From Bacillota bacterium (lineage in GTDB: Bacteria > Bacillota_G > SHA-98 > UBA4971), in contig JAAZEW010000093.1 of assembly GCA_012512055.1 (NCBI GenBank), forward strand, positions 1 to 59,331: a stretch of 59,331 nt of DNA, given 5' to 3'. Each line of letters opens with the position of its first letter. The stretch's first letter is position 1. Positions 33,619 to 44,362 of the stretch are shown piece after piece. The translations under genes and the position numbers were made by a program. The notes under the pieces were generated by a model. That model was not told where the DNA came from. It saw only the letters and a list, made by a program, of their open reading frames with translations, and ran no database searches.

Positions 33619-36443
33619 TGAAGCACCTTCCTGAGAAAATGGCCTGTATAAGAGGCTTCCACTTCCGCCACTCCTTCAGGGGTCCCGCATGCCACAACCC
33701 TTCCGCCCCTATCTCCTCCTTCAGGGCCCAGGTCAATAATGTAATCAGCGGTCTTTATCACGTCGAGGTTGTGCTCAATGACCAGGACAGTATCACCTGC
33801 ATCGACAAGGCGCCCCAAGACTCCCAGCAGCCTGTGAATATCGGCGAAGTGAAGTCCGGTCGTGGGCTCATCCAGAATATAGAGGGTTCTCCCATTGCTG
33901 CGCCTGCTCAACTCTGTAGCCAGTTTGACCCTCTGCGCTTCCCCGCCGGACAGAGTTGTGGCGGGCTGTCCCAGCTTTATATATCCGAGTCCCACATCAT
34001 ACAGGGTTTCCAGCTTACGCTTGATACGAGGAATGTTCCGGAAGAACTCAAGGGCTTCGTCTACCCTCATGTCCAATACGTCCGCTATAGTCTTTCCCTT
34101 ATACTTGACCTCCAATGTTTCCCTGTTATACCGTTTCCCCCTGCACACCTCACACGGGACATAAACATCAGGAAGGAAGTGCATCTCAATCTTTATGATC
34201 CCGTCACCACGGCAAGCTTCACATCTACCACCCTTTACATTGAAACTGAACCTCCCCGGGCGGTACCCGCGGGCCCTGGCTTCCTGGGTCAAGGCGAAGG
34301 TTTGCCTGATAATGTCAAATGTGCCTGTGTATGTGGCAGGGTTCGATCTGGGAGTCCTGCCGATTGGTGACTGGTCCACATTGATGACACGGTCGAGATG
34401 CTCAAGCCCCAAGAGCCCGTCGTGAGCCCCGGGTTTGGCTTGTGCCCTGTTCAAGTCATGTGAGAGCCTCTTGTACAGGACCTCATTTATCAGTGTGCTT
34501 TTCCCTGAACCTGAAACACCGGTCACGCAGATGAACACGCCAAGGGGAATCTCCACATCGATTCCTTTCAAATTATGTTCTCTTGCCCCTTGTATCAAAA
34601 GCGACTTCCCATTAGGGCTGCGACGATTGGCCGGGACAGGGATCTTCTCTTTTCCCGAGAGGTAAACCCCGGTCAGCGAGTCTTTACAGGAGATTATGTC
34701 ATCAAGCGTTCCGGCAGCCACTACATGCCCGCCTTCAGCGCCTGCACCCGGACCTACGTCTACTATATGATCAGCGGACCTAATCGTCTCTTCGTCATGC
34801 TCAACGACAATGACTGTGTTGCCTAAGTCGCGAAGGTTCTTCAATGTGCTTATCAGGCGTTTGTTATCTCGTTGGTGGAGTCCTATGCTGGGTTCATCAA
34901 GTATATAAAGGACCCCGACAAGACTGGATCCAATCTGTGTAGCAAGCCTTATTCGTTGTGCTTCGCCCCCTGCCAGAGTGCCTGCAGATCTATCGAGGGT
35001 AAGATAATCCAGGCCGACGTTCACCAGGAATCCCAGACGCTCGCGAATTTCTTTCAAAACCTGTCTTGCAATGAGGAGCTCTCGATCAGTCAATTCCAAC
35101 CTTTCGAAGAAATCGCAGGCATCCTGGCATGACAAGGAGGTAACCTGCATTATTGACTTGCCTCCCACCGTTACGCCGAGGCTTTCAGGCCTAAGCCTTG
35201 CTCCGCCGCATGCAGGACAAGTCCTTGTTGTTATGAAGTCCTCAATTTCTTCCCGTACCCCCTGCGAGCGAACCTCCCTATACCTACGCTCAAGATAGGG
35301 TACTAATCCTTCATAGCCCGTTTCGCGCGATACATAATTGCCGGAGAAGTCATGGTACCGGAACCTGAACTTCTCCCTTCCCGCGCCATACAGCAGGATA
35401 CTCCTGTGTTCCGGAGACAAGCGGCTCACGGGCACATTCGTATCGATTCCAAAGCGCTCGCACACCTTCATGACTCTATTCGCAAAGAAATCACTGCGCG
35501 TTCCTTCAAAGGATCTCCGCCAGGGCACCAACGCGCCTTCCATTACACTCAACTCAGAATTCACAACAAGTTCCGGACCAATTTCCTCTTTGGTTCCCAG
35601 TCCGGCACATTCAGGACATGCGCCATACGGGCTGTTGAAGGAAAACATCCTCGGTGTGAGTTCTTCAAAGCTGATCCCGCATTCAACGCAAGCGAATTTC
35701 TCGCTGAAGATCAGGTCTTCCTTGTCAAGGACGTTGATTACGGTGATTCCGTTACTCTGCCTCATAGCCAATTCTATTGAGTCAGCCAGGCGTTGCTCTA
35801 TTCCTTCACGAATTACTAAGCGGTCAACGACGATTTCGATGGTATGGATTTTGTATCGATCCAGCGCGATATCTTCATCAACCCGAAAAGCCTCGCCATT
35901 AACTCTGACCCTTACGAATCCGTCTTTTCTGATATCCTCAAGTGCCTTCCTGTGTTCACCTTTCTTGCCTCGAATCACAGGCGCCAGCACCTGTACCTTG
36001 GTGCCTTCGCCAAGCGCCATTACCTGATCCACAATCTGCTGTACAGTCTGCTGGGTAATGGGCAACCCGCATTTTGGGCAATGGGGTTTGCCTATTCTTG
36101 CATATAGAAGCCTTAAGTAGTCGTATATCTCGGTTACCGTGCCCACCGTGGATCTTGGGTTTCTGCTCCCGCTCTTCTGATCAATGGCTATGGCAGGCGA
36201 AAGGCCTTCGATGTAGTCTACGTCAGGCTTGTCCATTTGTCCTAGGAACTGTCGGGCGTAAGATGAAAGGGATTCCACATAACGCCTTTGGCCTTCAGCA
36301 TAGATCGTATCGAATGCCAAAGACGATTTTCCCGAACCGCTGATCCCGGTGATAACAACAAGCTTGTCTCTGGGTATTTTGACATCTATGTTTTTCAGGT
36401 TGTGCTGTCTGGCACCCCTGACTACTATGAAGCCCTTACTCAC
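33615..36443 (-). CDS. uvrA: UvrABC system protein A (damage-recognition ATPase)
   Basis: About 942 residues with two ABC ATPase modules: Walker [15 protein letters not shown] and [14 protein letters not shown]; signatures [12 protein letters not shown] and [12 protein letters not shown]; Walker [13 protein letters not shown] and [11 protein letters not shown]. Zinc-finger pairs are CPKCG, CVECG, CPACG and CEACRGDG. The true start is GTG at 36443 (reading [16 protein letters not shown]), placed 7 bases after GGAGG; the open frame to 36527 overlaps uvrB and is not used. It loads UvrB on damaged DNA. Confidence 0.97.
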   Translation of the reverse strand: MSKGFIVVRGARQHNLKNIDVKIPRDKLVVITGISGSGKSSLAFDTIYAEGQRRYVESLSSYARQFLGQMDKPDVDYIEGLSPAIAIDQKSGSRNPRSTVGTVTEIYDYLRLLYARIGKPHCPKCGLPITQQTVQQIVDQVMALGEGTKVQVLAPVIRGKKGEHRKALEDIRKDGFVRVRVNGEAFRVDEDIALDRYKIHTIEIVVDRLVIREGIEQRLADSIELAMRQSNGITVINVLDKEDLIFSEKFACVECGISFEELTPRMFSFNSPYGACPECAGLGTKEEIGPELVVNSELSVMEGALVPWRRSFEGTRSDFFANRVMKVCERFGIDTNVPVSRLSPEHRSILLYGAGREKFRFRYHDFSGNYVSRETGYEGLVPYLERRYREVRSQGVREEIEDFITTRTCPACGGARLRPESLGVTVGGKSIMQVTSLSCQDACDFFERLELTDRELLIARQVLKEIRERLGFLVNVGLDYLTLDRSAGTLAGGEAQRIRLATQIGSSLVGVLYILDEPSIGLHQRDNKRLISTLKNLRDLGNTVIVVEHDEETIRSADHIVDVGPGAGAEGGHVVAAGTLDDIISCKDSLTGVYLSGKEKIPVPANRRSPNGKSLLIQGAREHNLKGIDVEIPLGVFICVTGVSGSGKSTLINEVLYKRLSHDLNRAQAKPGAHDGLLGLEHLDRVINVDQSPIGRTPRSNPATYTGTFDIIRQTFALTQEARARGYRPGRFSFNVKGGRCEACRGDGIIKIEMHFLPDVYVPCEVCRGKRYNRETLEVKYKGKTIADVLDMRVDEALEFFRNIPRIKRKLETLYDVGLGYIKLGQPATTLSGGEAQRVKLATELSRRSNGRTLYILDEPTTGLHFADIHRLLGVLGRLVDAGDTVLVIEHNLDVIKTADYIIDLGPEGGDRGGRVVACGTPEGVAEVEASYTGHFLRKVLH

Positions 36444-36465
36444 AATATCTCCTCCGAAGACCTCT

Positions 36466-38439
36466 TTATTGGACAAACCGCTTGCGGAGGTCTCGTATCT
36501 TGTCGCGAAGTTCTGCAGCACGCTCAAACTCCAAAGCCCGGGCTGCCTTGTACATCTCCTCTTCTAAGGCCCCTATGAGTTTCGCAGCCTCCTTGAGGGA
36601 CATGGCAGTCTCCTCCAACCCGTAAACCGGCTTATCTTCGGCTGCCTTCAACATCTCAGTTATATCACGGATTTCCTTCTTCACGGATTCAGGAGTAATG
36701 CCGTGTCGTCTATTATACTCCATCTGAATGCTGCGACGCCTGTAAGTTTCGTCAATAGCCTTTTCCATAGATTGGGTAACGCTGTCAGCGTACATTATGA
36801 CCTTACCGTTGATATTACGGGCAGCACGGCCAATAGTCTGTATAAGCGATGTTTCTGAGCGCAAAAAACCTTCTTTGTCCGCATCCAATATAGCTACAAG
36901 TGAGACCTCAGGAAGGTCCAGGCCTTCCCTGAGAAGGTTGATTCCCACCAAAACATCAAATTCCCCGAGCCTCAAGTCCCTTAGAATCTCCACCCTCTCA
37001 AGAGTCTGCACTTCCGAATGCAGATACCTGGCTTTGACTCCGACTTCCACCAGGTAGTCGGTGAGATCTTCCGCCATTTTCTTAGTGAGGGTAGTCACCA
37101 GGACTCTTTCATTCGCCTTGACTCGGTTCTGAATCTCAGCCAAAAGGTCATCGATTTGATTCCGCGTAGGACGAACCGTTATTTCGGGATCAACAAGCCC
37201 CGTAGGCCTAATTATTTGCTCCACCACCTGCTTACTCACATCGAACTCATATCGCCCCGGGGTGGCTGAAGCAAAGATCAGTTGGTTTACACGCGCCTCA
37301 AATTCATTGAATGTGAGGGGGCGGTTATCATAGGCTGACGGCAATCTGAACCCGTATTCAACGAGGTTTTGCTTGCGCGATCTATCCCCTGCGTGCATAG
37401 CATGTAACTGAGGAAGTGTCACATGAGATTCGTCAATGATTATCAAGAAATCAGGGGGGAAGTAATCCAACAGCGTCGCCGGCGGCTCACCGGGTTGCCT
37501 CCCTGTCAAGTGGCGGGAGTAGTTTTCAATCCCCTGACAATATCCGACTTCACGAAGCATTTCCAAATCGTACCTGGTCCTTTGCTCAAGCCGTTGAGCT
37601 TCCAGTAGTTTTTCCCTTGTCCGCAAGTAGGCGAGCCTCTCCTCGAGCTCTTCCTCGATACTTACAATGGCGCGCTTTAACCTCTCCTCATTTGTGATAA
37701 AATGGGGCGCAGGGAAGATTGTTATGGACTTTCGTTCCTCCAGTATTTCTCCGGTGACTGCGTCTACTTCCTGGATGCGGTCGACTTCATCACCGAAAAA
37801 CTCGATCCGAATTACGTTTTCCTCATATGCAGGAATTATCTCAACCGCATCTCCGCGGACTCGAAACGTCCCTCTGGTAAATCCAATGTCATTACGTACA
37901 TACTGAATCCTCACAAGATCCCTTAGAATCCTATCCCTGTCAGCCTCTTCCCCGAGCTTCAGAAAGACTGTCATTTCCTTGTAGTCTTCAGGAGAACCAA
38001 GGCCGTAGATACATGATACACTTGCCACAATCAAGACATCACTTCGTTCTAAGAGAGCACTTGTAGCTCTATGGCGCAACCTGTCAATTTCATCGTTTAT
38101 GGACGCGTCCTTCTCAATGTAAGTGTCAGATTGCGGGACATAAGCTTCAGGCTGGTAGTAATCGTAGTAGCTGACAAAATACTCCACAGCGTTATCCGGA
38201 AACAACGCGCGAAATTCACTGCACAGTTGAGCTGCCAATGTCTTGTTGTGGGCAATGACGAGAGTAGGTTTTTGCACTTCCTGGACTACCAAGGCATCAG
38301 TAAAGGTTTTGCCTGTTCCTGTAGCCCCAAGCAAAGTCTGAAACCTATGTCCCGCCATGATGCCTTCCTGCAACTTACGGGCAGCTTCAGCTTGGTCGCC
38401 TTTAGGCGTCAAATCTGTTGTTAACTTAAATCCACTCAA
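36466..38439 (-). CDS. uvrB: UvrABC system protein B (helicase)
   Basis: A 657-residue DEAD-like helicase. Walker A is [12 protein letters not shown], the beta-hairpin region is [21 protein letters not shown], the DEAD-like box is [14 protein letters not shown], motif VI is [15 protein letters not shown], and the C-terminal UVR motif ([25 protein letters not shown]) binds UvrC. TTG at 38439 is preceded by GGGAGGCTTACAGG. It heads the uvrBAC transcript, with a promoter about 100 bp upstream and a possible LexA box further up. Confidence 0.97.
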   Translation of the reverse strand: MSGFKLTTDLTPKGDQAEAARKLQEGIMAGHRFQTLLGATGTGKTFTDALVVQEVQKPTLVIAHNKTLAAQLCSEFRALFPDNAVEYFVSYYDYYQPEAYVPQSDTYIEKDASINDEIDRLRHRATSALLERSDVLIVASVSCIYGLGSPEDYKEMTVFLKLGEEADRDRILRDLVRIQYVRNDIGFTRGTFRVRGDAVEIIPAYEENVIRIEFFGDEVDRIQEVDAVTGEILEERKSITIFPAPHFITNEERLKRAIVSIEEELEERLAYLRTREKLLEAQRLEQRTRYDLEMLREVGYCQGIENYSRHLTGRQPGEPPATLLDYFPPDFLIIIDESHVTLPQLHAMHAGDRSRKQNLVEYGFRLPSAYDNRPLTFNEFEARVNQLIFASATPGRYEFDVSKQVVEQIIRPTGLVDPEITVRPTRNQIDDLLAEIQNRVKANERVLVTTLTKKMAEDLTDYLVEVGVKARYLHSEVQTLERVEILRDLRLGEFDVLVGINLLREGLDLPEVSLVAILDADKEGFLRSETSLIQTIGRAARNINGKVIMYADSVTQSMEKAIDETYRRRSIQMEYNRRHGITPESVKKEIRDITEMLKAAEDKPVYGLEETAMSLKEAAKLIGALEEEMYKAARALEFERAAELRDKIRDLRKRFVQ

Positions 38440-38537
38440 CCTGTAAGCCTCCCACTGAACACTGCATAAGACTTTTCGCTGCTTGACTTTGGTCGCTTGA
38501 GACGGCTCTTGAAGTCTCGCCGGCTAACCCTATGATA

Positions 38538-38566
38538 ATTCTAAAATACCCTTCTTAATAGTGCAA
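38538..38566 (-). promoter_or_regulatory. Sigma-A promoter of uvrBAC
   Basis: On the minus strand TTGCAC (38566-38561) and TAGAAT (38543-38538) are 17 bases apart. It lies about 100 bp before the uvrB start codon, so the transcript would have a leader of roughly 90 bases. Confidence 0.65.
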
Positions 38567-38928
38567 TGTATCCCGATAACCCGTCCCCGGCAACCCACAA
38601 ACCCGCAAACCCACAAACTGTACTGGCTGAGCCTGTGTAGACCTGTAGTCCGAAAGCACGCCCGGGCTACGAACATACATTCGGCACCTATAAAGTATCT
38701 CCTCCCTGTCGCAGAAAAATATCGGACCATGGATGTGGATGTTGAGGACACAGCAGGAGCAGGTAGCTATTTAGACGCGGGTTTCATCTGGCGAATGACT
38801 CCGAGGGTACTTAATGGAGAAATGCGCTGCGTTAGGCAATGCTACCGTGGCTCTCAACGGGTCTCGTTCTGTGGCGCGGCTTGACTTGGCATCCAGGGCC
38901 GGAGTTGAACATGCTGTGACAGCCATCC
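38567..38928. other. Intergenic region between minJ-like gene and uvrB
   Basis: I see no gene here. It holds a tandem 8-bp repeat near 38590-38615 (ACCCACAA, ACCCGCAA, ACCCACAA), a LexA-like box at 38670, and at about 38826-38865 a stretch resembling one end of the 108-bp MITE found at 45-46.6 kb. Short open frames on both strands have no recognisable product. Confidence 0.4.
38670..38683. promoter_or_regulatory. LexA (SOS) box candidate upstream of uvrBAC
   Basis: CGAACATACATTCG matches 13 of 14 positions of the Gram-positive LexA consensus CGAACRNRYGTTYG. It lies about 105 bp upstream of the picked uvrB -35 box. That is far for classical repression, so either another promoter exists nearer or the match is fortuitous. 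SOS control of uvrBA is known in Bacillus. Confidence 0.45.
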
Positions 38929-40203
38929 TCACCTGAACCGAGGTGAACGGATTCCCTTAATCCATCTGGCTAACGGACCCTCAAGAGAGCCTCCGGGTGC
39001 CTTTGCGTGGGCATCATCGCCGGGCGCAGGGGATGGGATAAGTCCTGCACTCTCCACTGCGCCGGACAAAGATCGTGAGAAACGTTCTCTGACACCGTCA
39101 CTTCCCAGACGTTCAGCCTCAATGTAATACCATGGAGCATACGCGCCAAAGGCCTTCCTGAGGTCTTGAGGGCTCCTTATCAGTTGGCCGTTTATGGAGA
39201 TAATAATATCCCTGCTTCTGAAGCCCGCATCAGCAGCCGGCGAATTAGGCACAACATCAAGCAATACCAACCCCCTGGGATTCTCTGAGAAAAGCGCAGG
39301 CTCCATAGTCTCCCCGCGTCTTCCTGACGCAATCACCAGTTCGTGCCCGACGGGAGCGAACACAGCAGCTATCCACTGAACCCATGGAAACGGTATGGAA
39401 AGCAAAGCCAAGCCCAGGAGTGCCACACTGAAGACCAGGAGGTCCCGGGCAGTACGCCTGGCCCTCTCTTCCGGGCTTCTGGCAAGAGCGAAATCCCCAT
39501 AGCCGAGAGCTGCAGGGAGCAAGAACATGGCAAATAGAAGCTCATGGCCTTCAGGCGGCAATATCCCCGGTTTTATCAGAGGCCACCAATCAGGCATGGA
39601 TATTAAGCCTCCTGCCAGACTCTCAAGTTCGCTTGCCTGAGGAGTCAATAACATCATGCTGATGATAGGTATGGGCCAGAACTTCTGCAAAACAAAGCCG
39701 CCCACTACCCGGCCTTCCTGCGTCCGCATGTAGAGAGGAAGTGCCCCGTGACTGCCTGTAATGCGTATCAACAGCCCTTCAATCAAGTGGAGCACTGCCA
39801 CGAGAATCATAATATCTGTGACTCCCACTTCAGGCCAGCCAAATATCAAGTTGGACAGGGCCACCAGTCCCCCGGCGTATGAGAAACACAAGAACCTCTG
39901 GTCAATGAGCATAAGGAAGACTGCGAGCGGAAGGATAAACGAAACCCCTGCCCTGGTTATGGTAACGCCTACAAGGATGAGTATGAGACTGGCGGCAAAC
40001 CCCGCAATTACGCCCAGCAGGATAGAAGTGAGAAGCCTCGAAAAGGGCGACTCAACAGCCTGGCCATATACGTTAGTCTCCAACCGGGCAGCACGGGAGT
40101 ATTGGGCGGCAATGAGGGCTATTACCACCCAAAAAACCGGATGAAGTGCTGCCTGTGGGATCAACATAAGGATAGTGATGATTATCTTCCCGAATGGAAA
40201 CAT
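38929..40203 (-). CDS. Polytopic PDZ-domain membrane protein, MinJ-like
   Basis: About 424 residues. Some eight hydrophobic segments cover residues 1-300, then a PDZ domain (GLVLLDVVPNSPAADAGFRSRDIIISINGQ) spans about residues 325-400, ending in a basic tail. The architecture and the position between ctpB and uvrB match Bacillus MinJ, which links DivIVA to MinD at division sites. ATG at 40203 follows TTGGGAGTGGCCTTG; a TTG at 40218 is less likely. Sequence identity to MinJ cannot be judged by eye, so the name rests on architecture and synteny. Confidence 0.75.
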   Translation of the reverse strand: MFPFGKIIITILMLIPQAALHPVFWVVIALIAAQYSRAARLETNVYGQAVESPFSRLLTSILLGVIAGFAASLILILVGVTITRAGVSFILPLAVFLMLIDQRFLCFSYAGGLVALSNLIFGWPEVGVTDIMILVAVLHLIEGLLIRITGSHGALPLYMRTQEGRVVGGFVLQKFWPIPIISMMLLTPQASELESLAGGLISMPDWWPLIKPGILPPEGHELLFAMFLLPAALGYGDFALARSPEERARRTARDLLVFSVALLGLALLSIPFPWVQWIAAVFAPVGHELVIASGRRGETMEPALFSENPRGLVLLDVVPNSPAADAGFRSRDIIISINGQLIRSPQDLRKAFGAYAPWYYIEAERLGSDGVRERFSRSLSGAVESAGLIPSPAPGDDAHAKAPGGSLEGPLARWIKGIRSPRFR

Positions 40204-40247
40204 CAAGGCCACTCCCAATTCGCCGGCACACTACTATTCATTATACG

Positions 40248-41492
40248 TTATCCTGCAACCTTGTTTGACTCCTGCTTTTCGAGCTGCTCCGTTAAGACCT
40301 TGACAGCGGCCTCGAGCTGCGTGTCGTCAACACTTTCGTCAGAGCCTTCGGGCGCTTCAGGAAGCCTCATTTCCACATCAGGTTCTATCCCTTTCTTGTC
40401 AATTGAATGCTCACCGGCTGTAAGATACTTGTGGGTCGTTATGGAAATCGCAGAACCGTCAGACAAAGGATAGATGGTCTGAACTGACCCTTTGCCGAAG
40501 GTTTTTACCCCCACTATCGTGGCGCGTCCCATATCTTTTAGCGCTCCTGCCACGATTTCAGACGCGCTTGCGCTTATCTCGTTAACCAACACGACCATGG
40601 GAATGCTCAATTTTTCTCCGGGGCCTGCATGATATGTAACCCGATGCCCGCTTTTGTCCACCATATGAACAACAGGGGTTCCCGCAGGCAAAAACTTACT
40701 TGACACTTGCACCGCCAGATCCACGGAGCCTCCTGTGTTTAGCCGAAGATCGAGAATGAAGCCTTTCATGTTCTTTTCAAGGAGGCTTCGGATATCCTCC
40801 ATCATCTCTTCGGCGGTATTCTCCCCGAAAAACGAGGCCAAATGGACATATCCGATATCGTTCTCCAGCATTCTGGAAGCAGTGCGCGGAATTAGTATTG
40901 TATCCCTGACAATACTTACGTCGAAAGAACGAACCGTTTCGTTCTCCGCACGTTCTATCCCCAGGACAACCGTGGTGCCCTTCGGCCCTTTCATCAACGA
41001 GACAGCGTACTCCAAAGCCATGTCTTCCGTAGTTCTGCCGTCAATGTACCTGATCTTGTCCATAGACAGCAAACCTGCACGTTCCCCAGGAGTCTCCCTA
41101 ATCGGGGATACAATAGTCAGTTCTCCTTCAAGGATCCCCACGATTATGCCTATACCGTCAAAGGAGCCTTTCATGTCGTCCATAAAAGTCCGAAACTCAG
41201 ATTCGTTCATGAACCTTGCAAGCGGGTCATCCAAGGCCTTGATCATGTCCTGTATGCTCTGCTCCCGCTTATACGCGTCAAGCAACACATCCTCATCAGC
41301 AGGATACAGGTAATAGTTTTTCAATATGTAGAGAGCCTCCAGGGCGGCTTGAGCACGCCTCTTCTGTGAGACTTCAGACACGCCGGACGTGCCGTCGGCA
41401 GCCTTGATCGGAAGGTGACAACCTAAAAATAGCACCCCGGCAATTGCCGCAAGTGCCACGATCAGGCAAATAAGACGAAGATGCTTTTTCAT
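40248..41492 (-). CDS. ctpB: C-terminal processing peptidase (S41 family, CtpB-type)
   Basis: A 414-residue secreted protease. The signal/anchor segment LICLIVALAAIAGVLFLGC contains a lipobox-like LFLGC. The PDZ domain includes GIGIIVGILEGELTIVSPI and PGERAGLLSMDKIRYIDG. The Ser-Lys catalytic dyad is in NEISASASEIVAGAL and TFGKGSVQT. ATG at 41492 is the first Met. It sits between the EnvC-like and MinJ-like genes as in Bacillus, where CtpB cleaves sporulation signalling proteins. Whether this host sporulates cannot be told from the window. Confidence 0.93.
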   Translation of the reverse strand: MKKHLRLICLIVALAAIAGVLFLGCHLPIKAADGTSGVSEVSQKRRAQAALEALYILKNYYLYPADEDVLLDAYKREQSIQDMIKALDDPLARFMNESEFRTFMDDMKGSFDGIGIIVGILEGELTIVSPIRETPGERAGLLSMDKIRYIDGRTTEDMALEYAVSLMKGPKGTTVVLGIERAENETVRSFDVSIVRDTILIPRTASRMLENDIGYVHLASFFGENTAEEMMEDIRSLLEKNMKGFILDLRLNTGGSVDLAVQVSSKFLPAGTPVVHMVDKSGHRVTYHAGPGEKLSIPMVVLVNEISASASEIVAGALKDMGRATIVGVKTFGKGSVQTIYPLSDGSAISITTHKYLTAGEHSIDKKGIEPDVEMRLPEAPEGSDESVDDTQLEAAVKVLTEQLEKQESNKVAG

Positions 41493-41535
41493 ACTTCTTC
41501 ACCAGTTTCTGTTTTAAAATTCCACGAAAGTGCCT

Positions 41536-42759
41536 CTACTTCAGCCATTGCCATGGATTCACCGGTGCGCCCTGGTCTCGCACCTCAAAGTGAACGTGAG
41601 GGCCTGTGGAGACCCCTGTGCTTCCTGCCTTCGATATGACGTCACCTTGAATTACGGCCTTTCCCGCTTTCACAACAAGAGAAGAATTGTGACCGTAAAG
41701 GGTAGAGAGTCCGCCTCCATGGTCGATGATAACAGTATAACCATATCCGGTTATCCATCCACTGTGGATAACGACGCCATCAGCGGCTGCGCGAACCGAA
41801 GTCCCGGTAGGAACCCCTATATCGATACCTGCATGGAGCCTATTCTGCTTAAGAATAGGATGATACCTCATTCCAAAATCCGAAGATATCCGCCCCTGGA
41901 CAGGCATGATGAACTTCCCGGTCCATCTGGGGATACCCCTCCCCTCTCGGATATCCCTGGCCTGTTGCTCGCGTATAGCCCTCTCCAGGGCCCTGCTGAT
42001 CTCTTCCAGCTCGTCTAAAGCCTTCTCGTACCTCTCCCTTTCCTTCTGGAGTTTAGCAAGTTGTGTCTCTCTCTCTTTTGCCTCAAGCCCCAACTGCGCT
42101 TCCTGTTCCCTAAACTCCACCTTCGCAGAGGCAAGCTTTGCGCGCTGGTTTTCAAGGGAGGCCTTCTTCTTTTCCACCTCTTCCATTTGATGGGAAAGGC
42201 CTTGGATCTCAAGTTCAATTTCATTGAGGCAATCAGCGTCGTTTTTCACAATCATGCTCAGATAATCGTATCTCCCGAGAAAATCTGAGAAGCTGGAAGC
42301 TGTGAAAAGAGCCTCGAGGTAATCCCCCGGACCCCACATGTACATTGCTCTCAGTCTATTCTTCAGCACTGAGAGCCTCTTTTCGAGACGACCCTTTGCG
42401 AGAACGAGCTCCTTCTCGGAGACCGCCAAGTCCCGCTCCGCCTCGTCAATACGCTTCCCGATATCCTTAACCTGCTTGTCCAGGGAAACAAGACGAGATT
42501 TGGTCTTCTCCAATTTCATTTCAGTGTTCTCCAGCTCGCCTAAGACGCCTTTCTCCTTCTTCTTGATTGTCAGAAGCTGTTGTCTGGTCTGATCAACCTG
42601 CCCGGAGACCTCCTGTAATTGGTCGCGTTTCACTGTAAGTCCTGGTGACTGTTCTCCGCGGACAGGCTGAGACATGGCGCCGCATACGAAGATGCCCACA
42701 AGAACCAAGGCAAGCAGCCTAAATCTCCAGGTGTTTCCTGATAAAGACTCCACCTGCAA
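41536..42759 (-). CDS. EnvC-like murein hydrolase activator (coiled coil plus M23 domain)
   Basis: A 407-residue exported protein. A signal peptide (LLALVLVGIFVCGAMSQPVRG) precedes about 220 residues of coiled coil, then an M23/LytM domain with NRLHAGIDIGVPTGTSV, YTVIIDHGGGLSTLYGH and GPHVHFEV, which retain the zinc-binding His and Asp residues. It could therefore be an active endopeptidase, not only an activator. TTG at 42759 lies behind GGGGG and overlaps the ftsX end by 41 bp. FtsEX controls such hydrolases through the coiled coil. Confidence 0.9.
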   Translation of the reverse strand: MQVESLSGNTWRFRLLALVLVGIFVCGAMSQPVRGEQSPGLTVKRDQLQEVSGQVDQTRQQLLTIKKKEKGVLGELENTEMKLEKTKSRLVSLDKQVKDIGKRIDEAERDLAVSEKELVLAKGRLEKRLSVLKNRLRAMYMWGPGDYLEALFTASSFSDFLGRYDYLSMIVKNDADCLNEIELEIQGLSHQMEEVEKKKASLENQRAKLASAKVEFREQEAQLGLEAKERETQLAKLQKERERYEKALDELEEISRALERAIREQQARDIREGRGIPRWTGKFIMPVQGRISSDFGMRYHPILKQNRLHAGIDIGVPTGTSVRAAADGVVIHSGWITGYGYTVIIDHGGGLSTLYGHNSSLVVKAGKAVIQGDVISKAGSTGVSTGPHVHFEVRDQGAPVNPWQWLK

Positions 42760-43603
42760 GAACCCCCATTATTACCCCAAGTACAACAAGGCCTATGCAA
42801 AACCTCGCAACAGGCGCACCTTCAGCGACGACAGGGATGAAGGGCGCCAGCAGCCCGAGTCTGCCTATGCATGCCTGATAGCCGGCGTAAAGGCATATTC
42901 CTGAGACAGAAGACCCCATGAAACCGACAATCATTCCCTCTATCAAGAACGGCCACATAATGAACCAGTCGGTTGCACCTACGAGTTTCATTACCTCGAT
43001 CTCTTGAGCGCGGGCGACCAGGGACAATCGAACAGTATTCCCTACGATAAACATGACCGCGCCCAAGAGGACAATTGCCAAGACAAGAGCGGTTATCGCA
43101 ATGACACGGGTGGTCGCCAGTAATTTCTCAGTAAACCCTTGTCCATAATTGACCCCGATCACATGAGGCATATCCGAAATTCTTGAAGCGATATCCGGAG
43201 TATCATCTGCATTGAACACACGCACGTCATATGCATCGGGAAGCGGGTTTTCTCCTAAGATATCCACAAGCCCTGCTTTCTCTCCAAGCTGTCTTGTAAG
43301 ACGGTTGAGGCCTTCATCTTTGCTGACATATGTCACCCGGTCAACACCGTCTATACTCTCGATCTGCCGTTTCAGAGCGCCCAGGCCTTGACCGGTAAGG
43401 TTATCTTCTACGTAAACCCTTATCTCAATGCTGGATCTGAGGCAACTGTTGACATTACTCAAGTTCATCAAAATGAGCCCGAATACGCCCAAAACGAAAA
43501 TGGACACGGCCATTGTGCCTAGGGAGATAAGGCTCACATTGCGCCTGGCTGATTTCCATCCCTCAGCCAGGAAGTACTGCATTGTAGTCAGCCTCACTCT
43601 CAT
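42719..43603 (-). CDS. ftsX: Cell division ABC transporter permease FtsX
   Basis: A 294-residue membrane protein with four helices: one N-terminal (LISLGTMAVSIFVLGVFGLI), a large extracellular domain (IRVYVEDNLTGQGL to GQGFTEKL), then three C-terminal helices. The FtsX-type EIEVMKLVGATDWFIMWPFL segment is the coupling loop for FtsE. The start may be ATG 43603, GTG 43597 or ATG 43582; all overlap ftsE. With FtsE it gates peptidoglycan hydrolases at the septum or side wall. Confidence 0.94.
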   Translation of the reverse strand: MRVRLTTMQYFLAEGWKSARRNVSLISLGTMAVSIFVLGVFGLILMNLSNVNSCLRSSIEIRVYVEDNLTGQGLGALKRQIESIDGVDRVTYVSKDEGLNRLTRQLGEKAGLVDILGENPLPDAYDVRVFNADDTPDIASRISDMPHVIGVNYGQGFTEKLLATTRVIAITALVLAIVLLGAVMFIVGNTVRLSLVARAQEIEVMKLVGATDWFIMWPFLIEGMIVGFMGSSVSGICLYAGYQACIGRLGLLAPFIPVVAEGAPVARFCIGLVVLGVIMGVLAGGVFIRKHLEI

Positions 43604-44282
43604 AGACTCCCTTCAGATCATCTCGGACGATCCTGCCATTGTTCAACTCGATCACACGTTGTTTCAACCCGTCCACTATCGCAGCATTATGTGTAGACAT
43701 AATGACTGTAGTGCCTCTCCTGTTAACCCGCAAAAGCACCTCCATAATATCCCATGATGTCTCCATGTCAAGATTTCCGGTTGGCTCGTCCGCCAATAGG
43801 ATAGTGGGATTCCCCACGATTGCCCTGGCAATTGAGACTCTTTGCTGCTCACCGCCGGACAGTTGATCCGGATATACTGAAGCCTTACTCTCCAGGCCCA
43901 CCAGCTTCAAAGCCTCAGTTACAAAAGGGTCAATCTGTTTCTTGGGTTTTTCAATCACCATCAACGCAAAAGCCACGTTTTCATACACAGTCTTGTTGGG
44001 AAGGAGCTTATAGTCCTGGAATATCATTCTGACCGTCCGTCGCAAATAAGGCACTTCCCTGGGCCTTAATCTAGTGATATTCCTTCCGTTGAGTAAAACC
44101 TGGCCACGTGTAGGCATAATCTCCCTTGTCAGAAGCTTCAAAAACGTAGTCTTTCCGGCGCCGCTGGAACCTACCAGGAATAGAAACTCTCCCTTTCTAA
44201 TGTTTGTGTTAACGGAGAGAAGGCCCGTGGCGCCGCTGGGATATACCTTAGTCACGTCATAGAAGCGAATCAACGCAATCAC
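43563..44282 (-). CDS. ftsE: Cell division ATP-binding protein FtsE
   Basis: A 239-residue ABC ATPase. Walker A is VGSSGAGKTTFLKLL, the Q-loop is MIFQDYKLLPNKTVYENV, the signature is QLSGGEQQRVSIARA, Walker B is ILLADEPTGNLD, and the H-loop is MSTHN. The frame opens with GTG at 44282, but TTG at 44273 is better spaced from AGGAAG. Its end overlaps ftsX by 41 bp. Confidence 0.96.
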   Translation of the reverse strand: MIALIRFYDVTKVYPSGATGLLSVNTNIRKGEFLFLVGSSGAGKTTFLKLLTREIMPTRGQVLLNGRNITRLRPREVPYLRRTVRMIFQDYKLLPNKTVYENVAFALMVIEKPKKQIDPFVTEALKLVGLESKASVYPDQLSGGEQQRVSIARAIVGNPTILLADEPTGNLDMETSWDIMEVLLRVNRRGTTVIMSTHNAAIVDGLKQRVIELNNGRIVRDDLKGVYESEADYNAVLPG

Positions 44283-44362
44283 TTCCTGAGATTATTGGAT
44301 GTCGACTCTATCTTTAGTAATTCGATGATTTAAGAGCAAATCCCTCCTACGAACGGCAAGAA

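Noticed and set aside
38590..38615. Three tandem 8-bp repeats (ACCCACAA type)
   Set aside because: Too short and imperfect to mean more than local slippage; no associated feature.
38561..38884. A 107-codon plus-strand frame between uvrB and the minJ-like gene
   Set aside because: No recognisable domain, no ribosome site, and it crosses the uvrB promoter and repeat relics.
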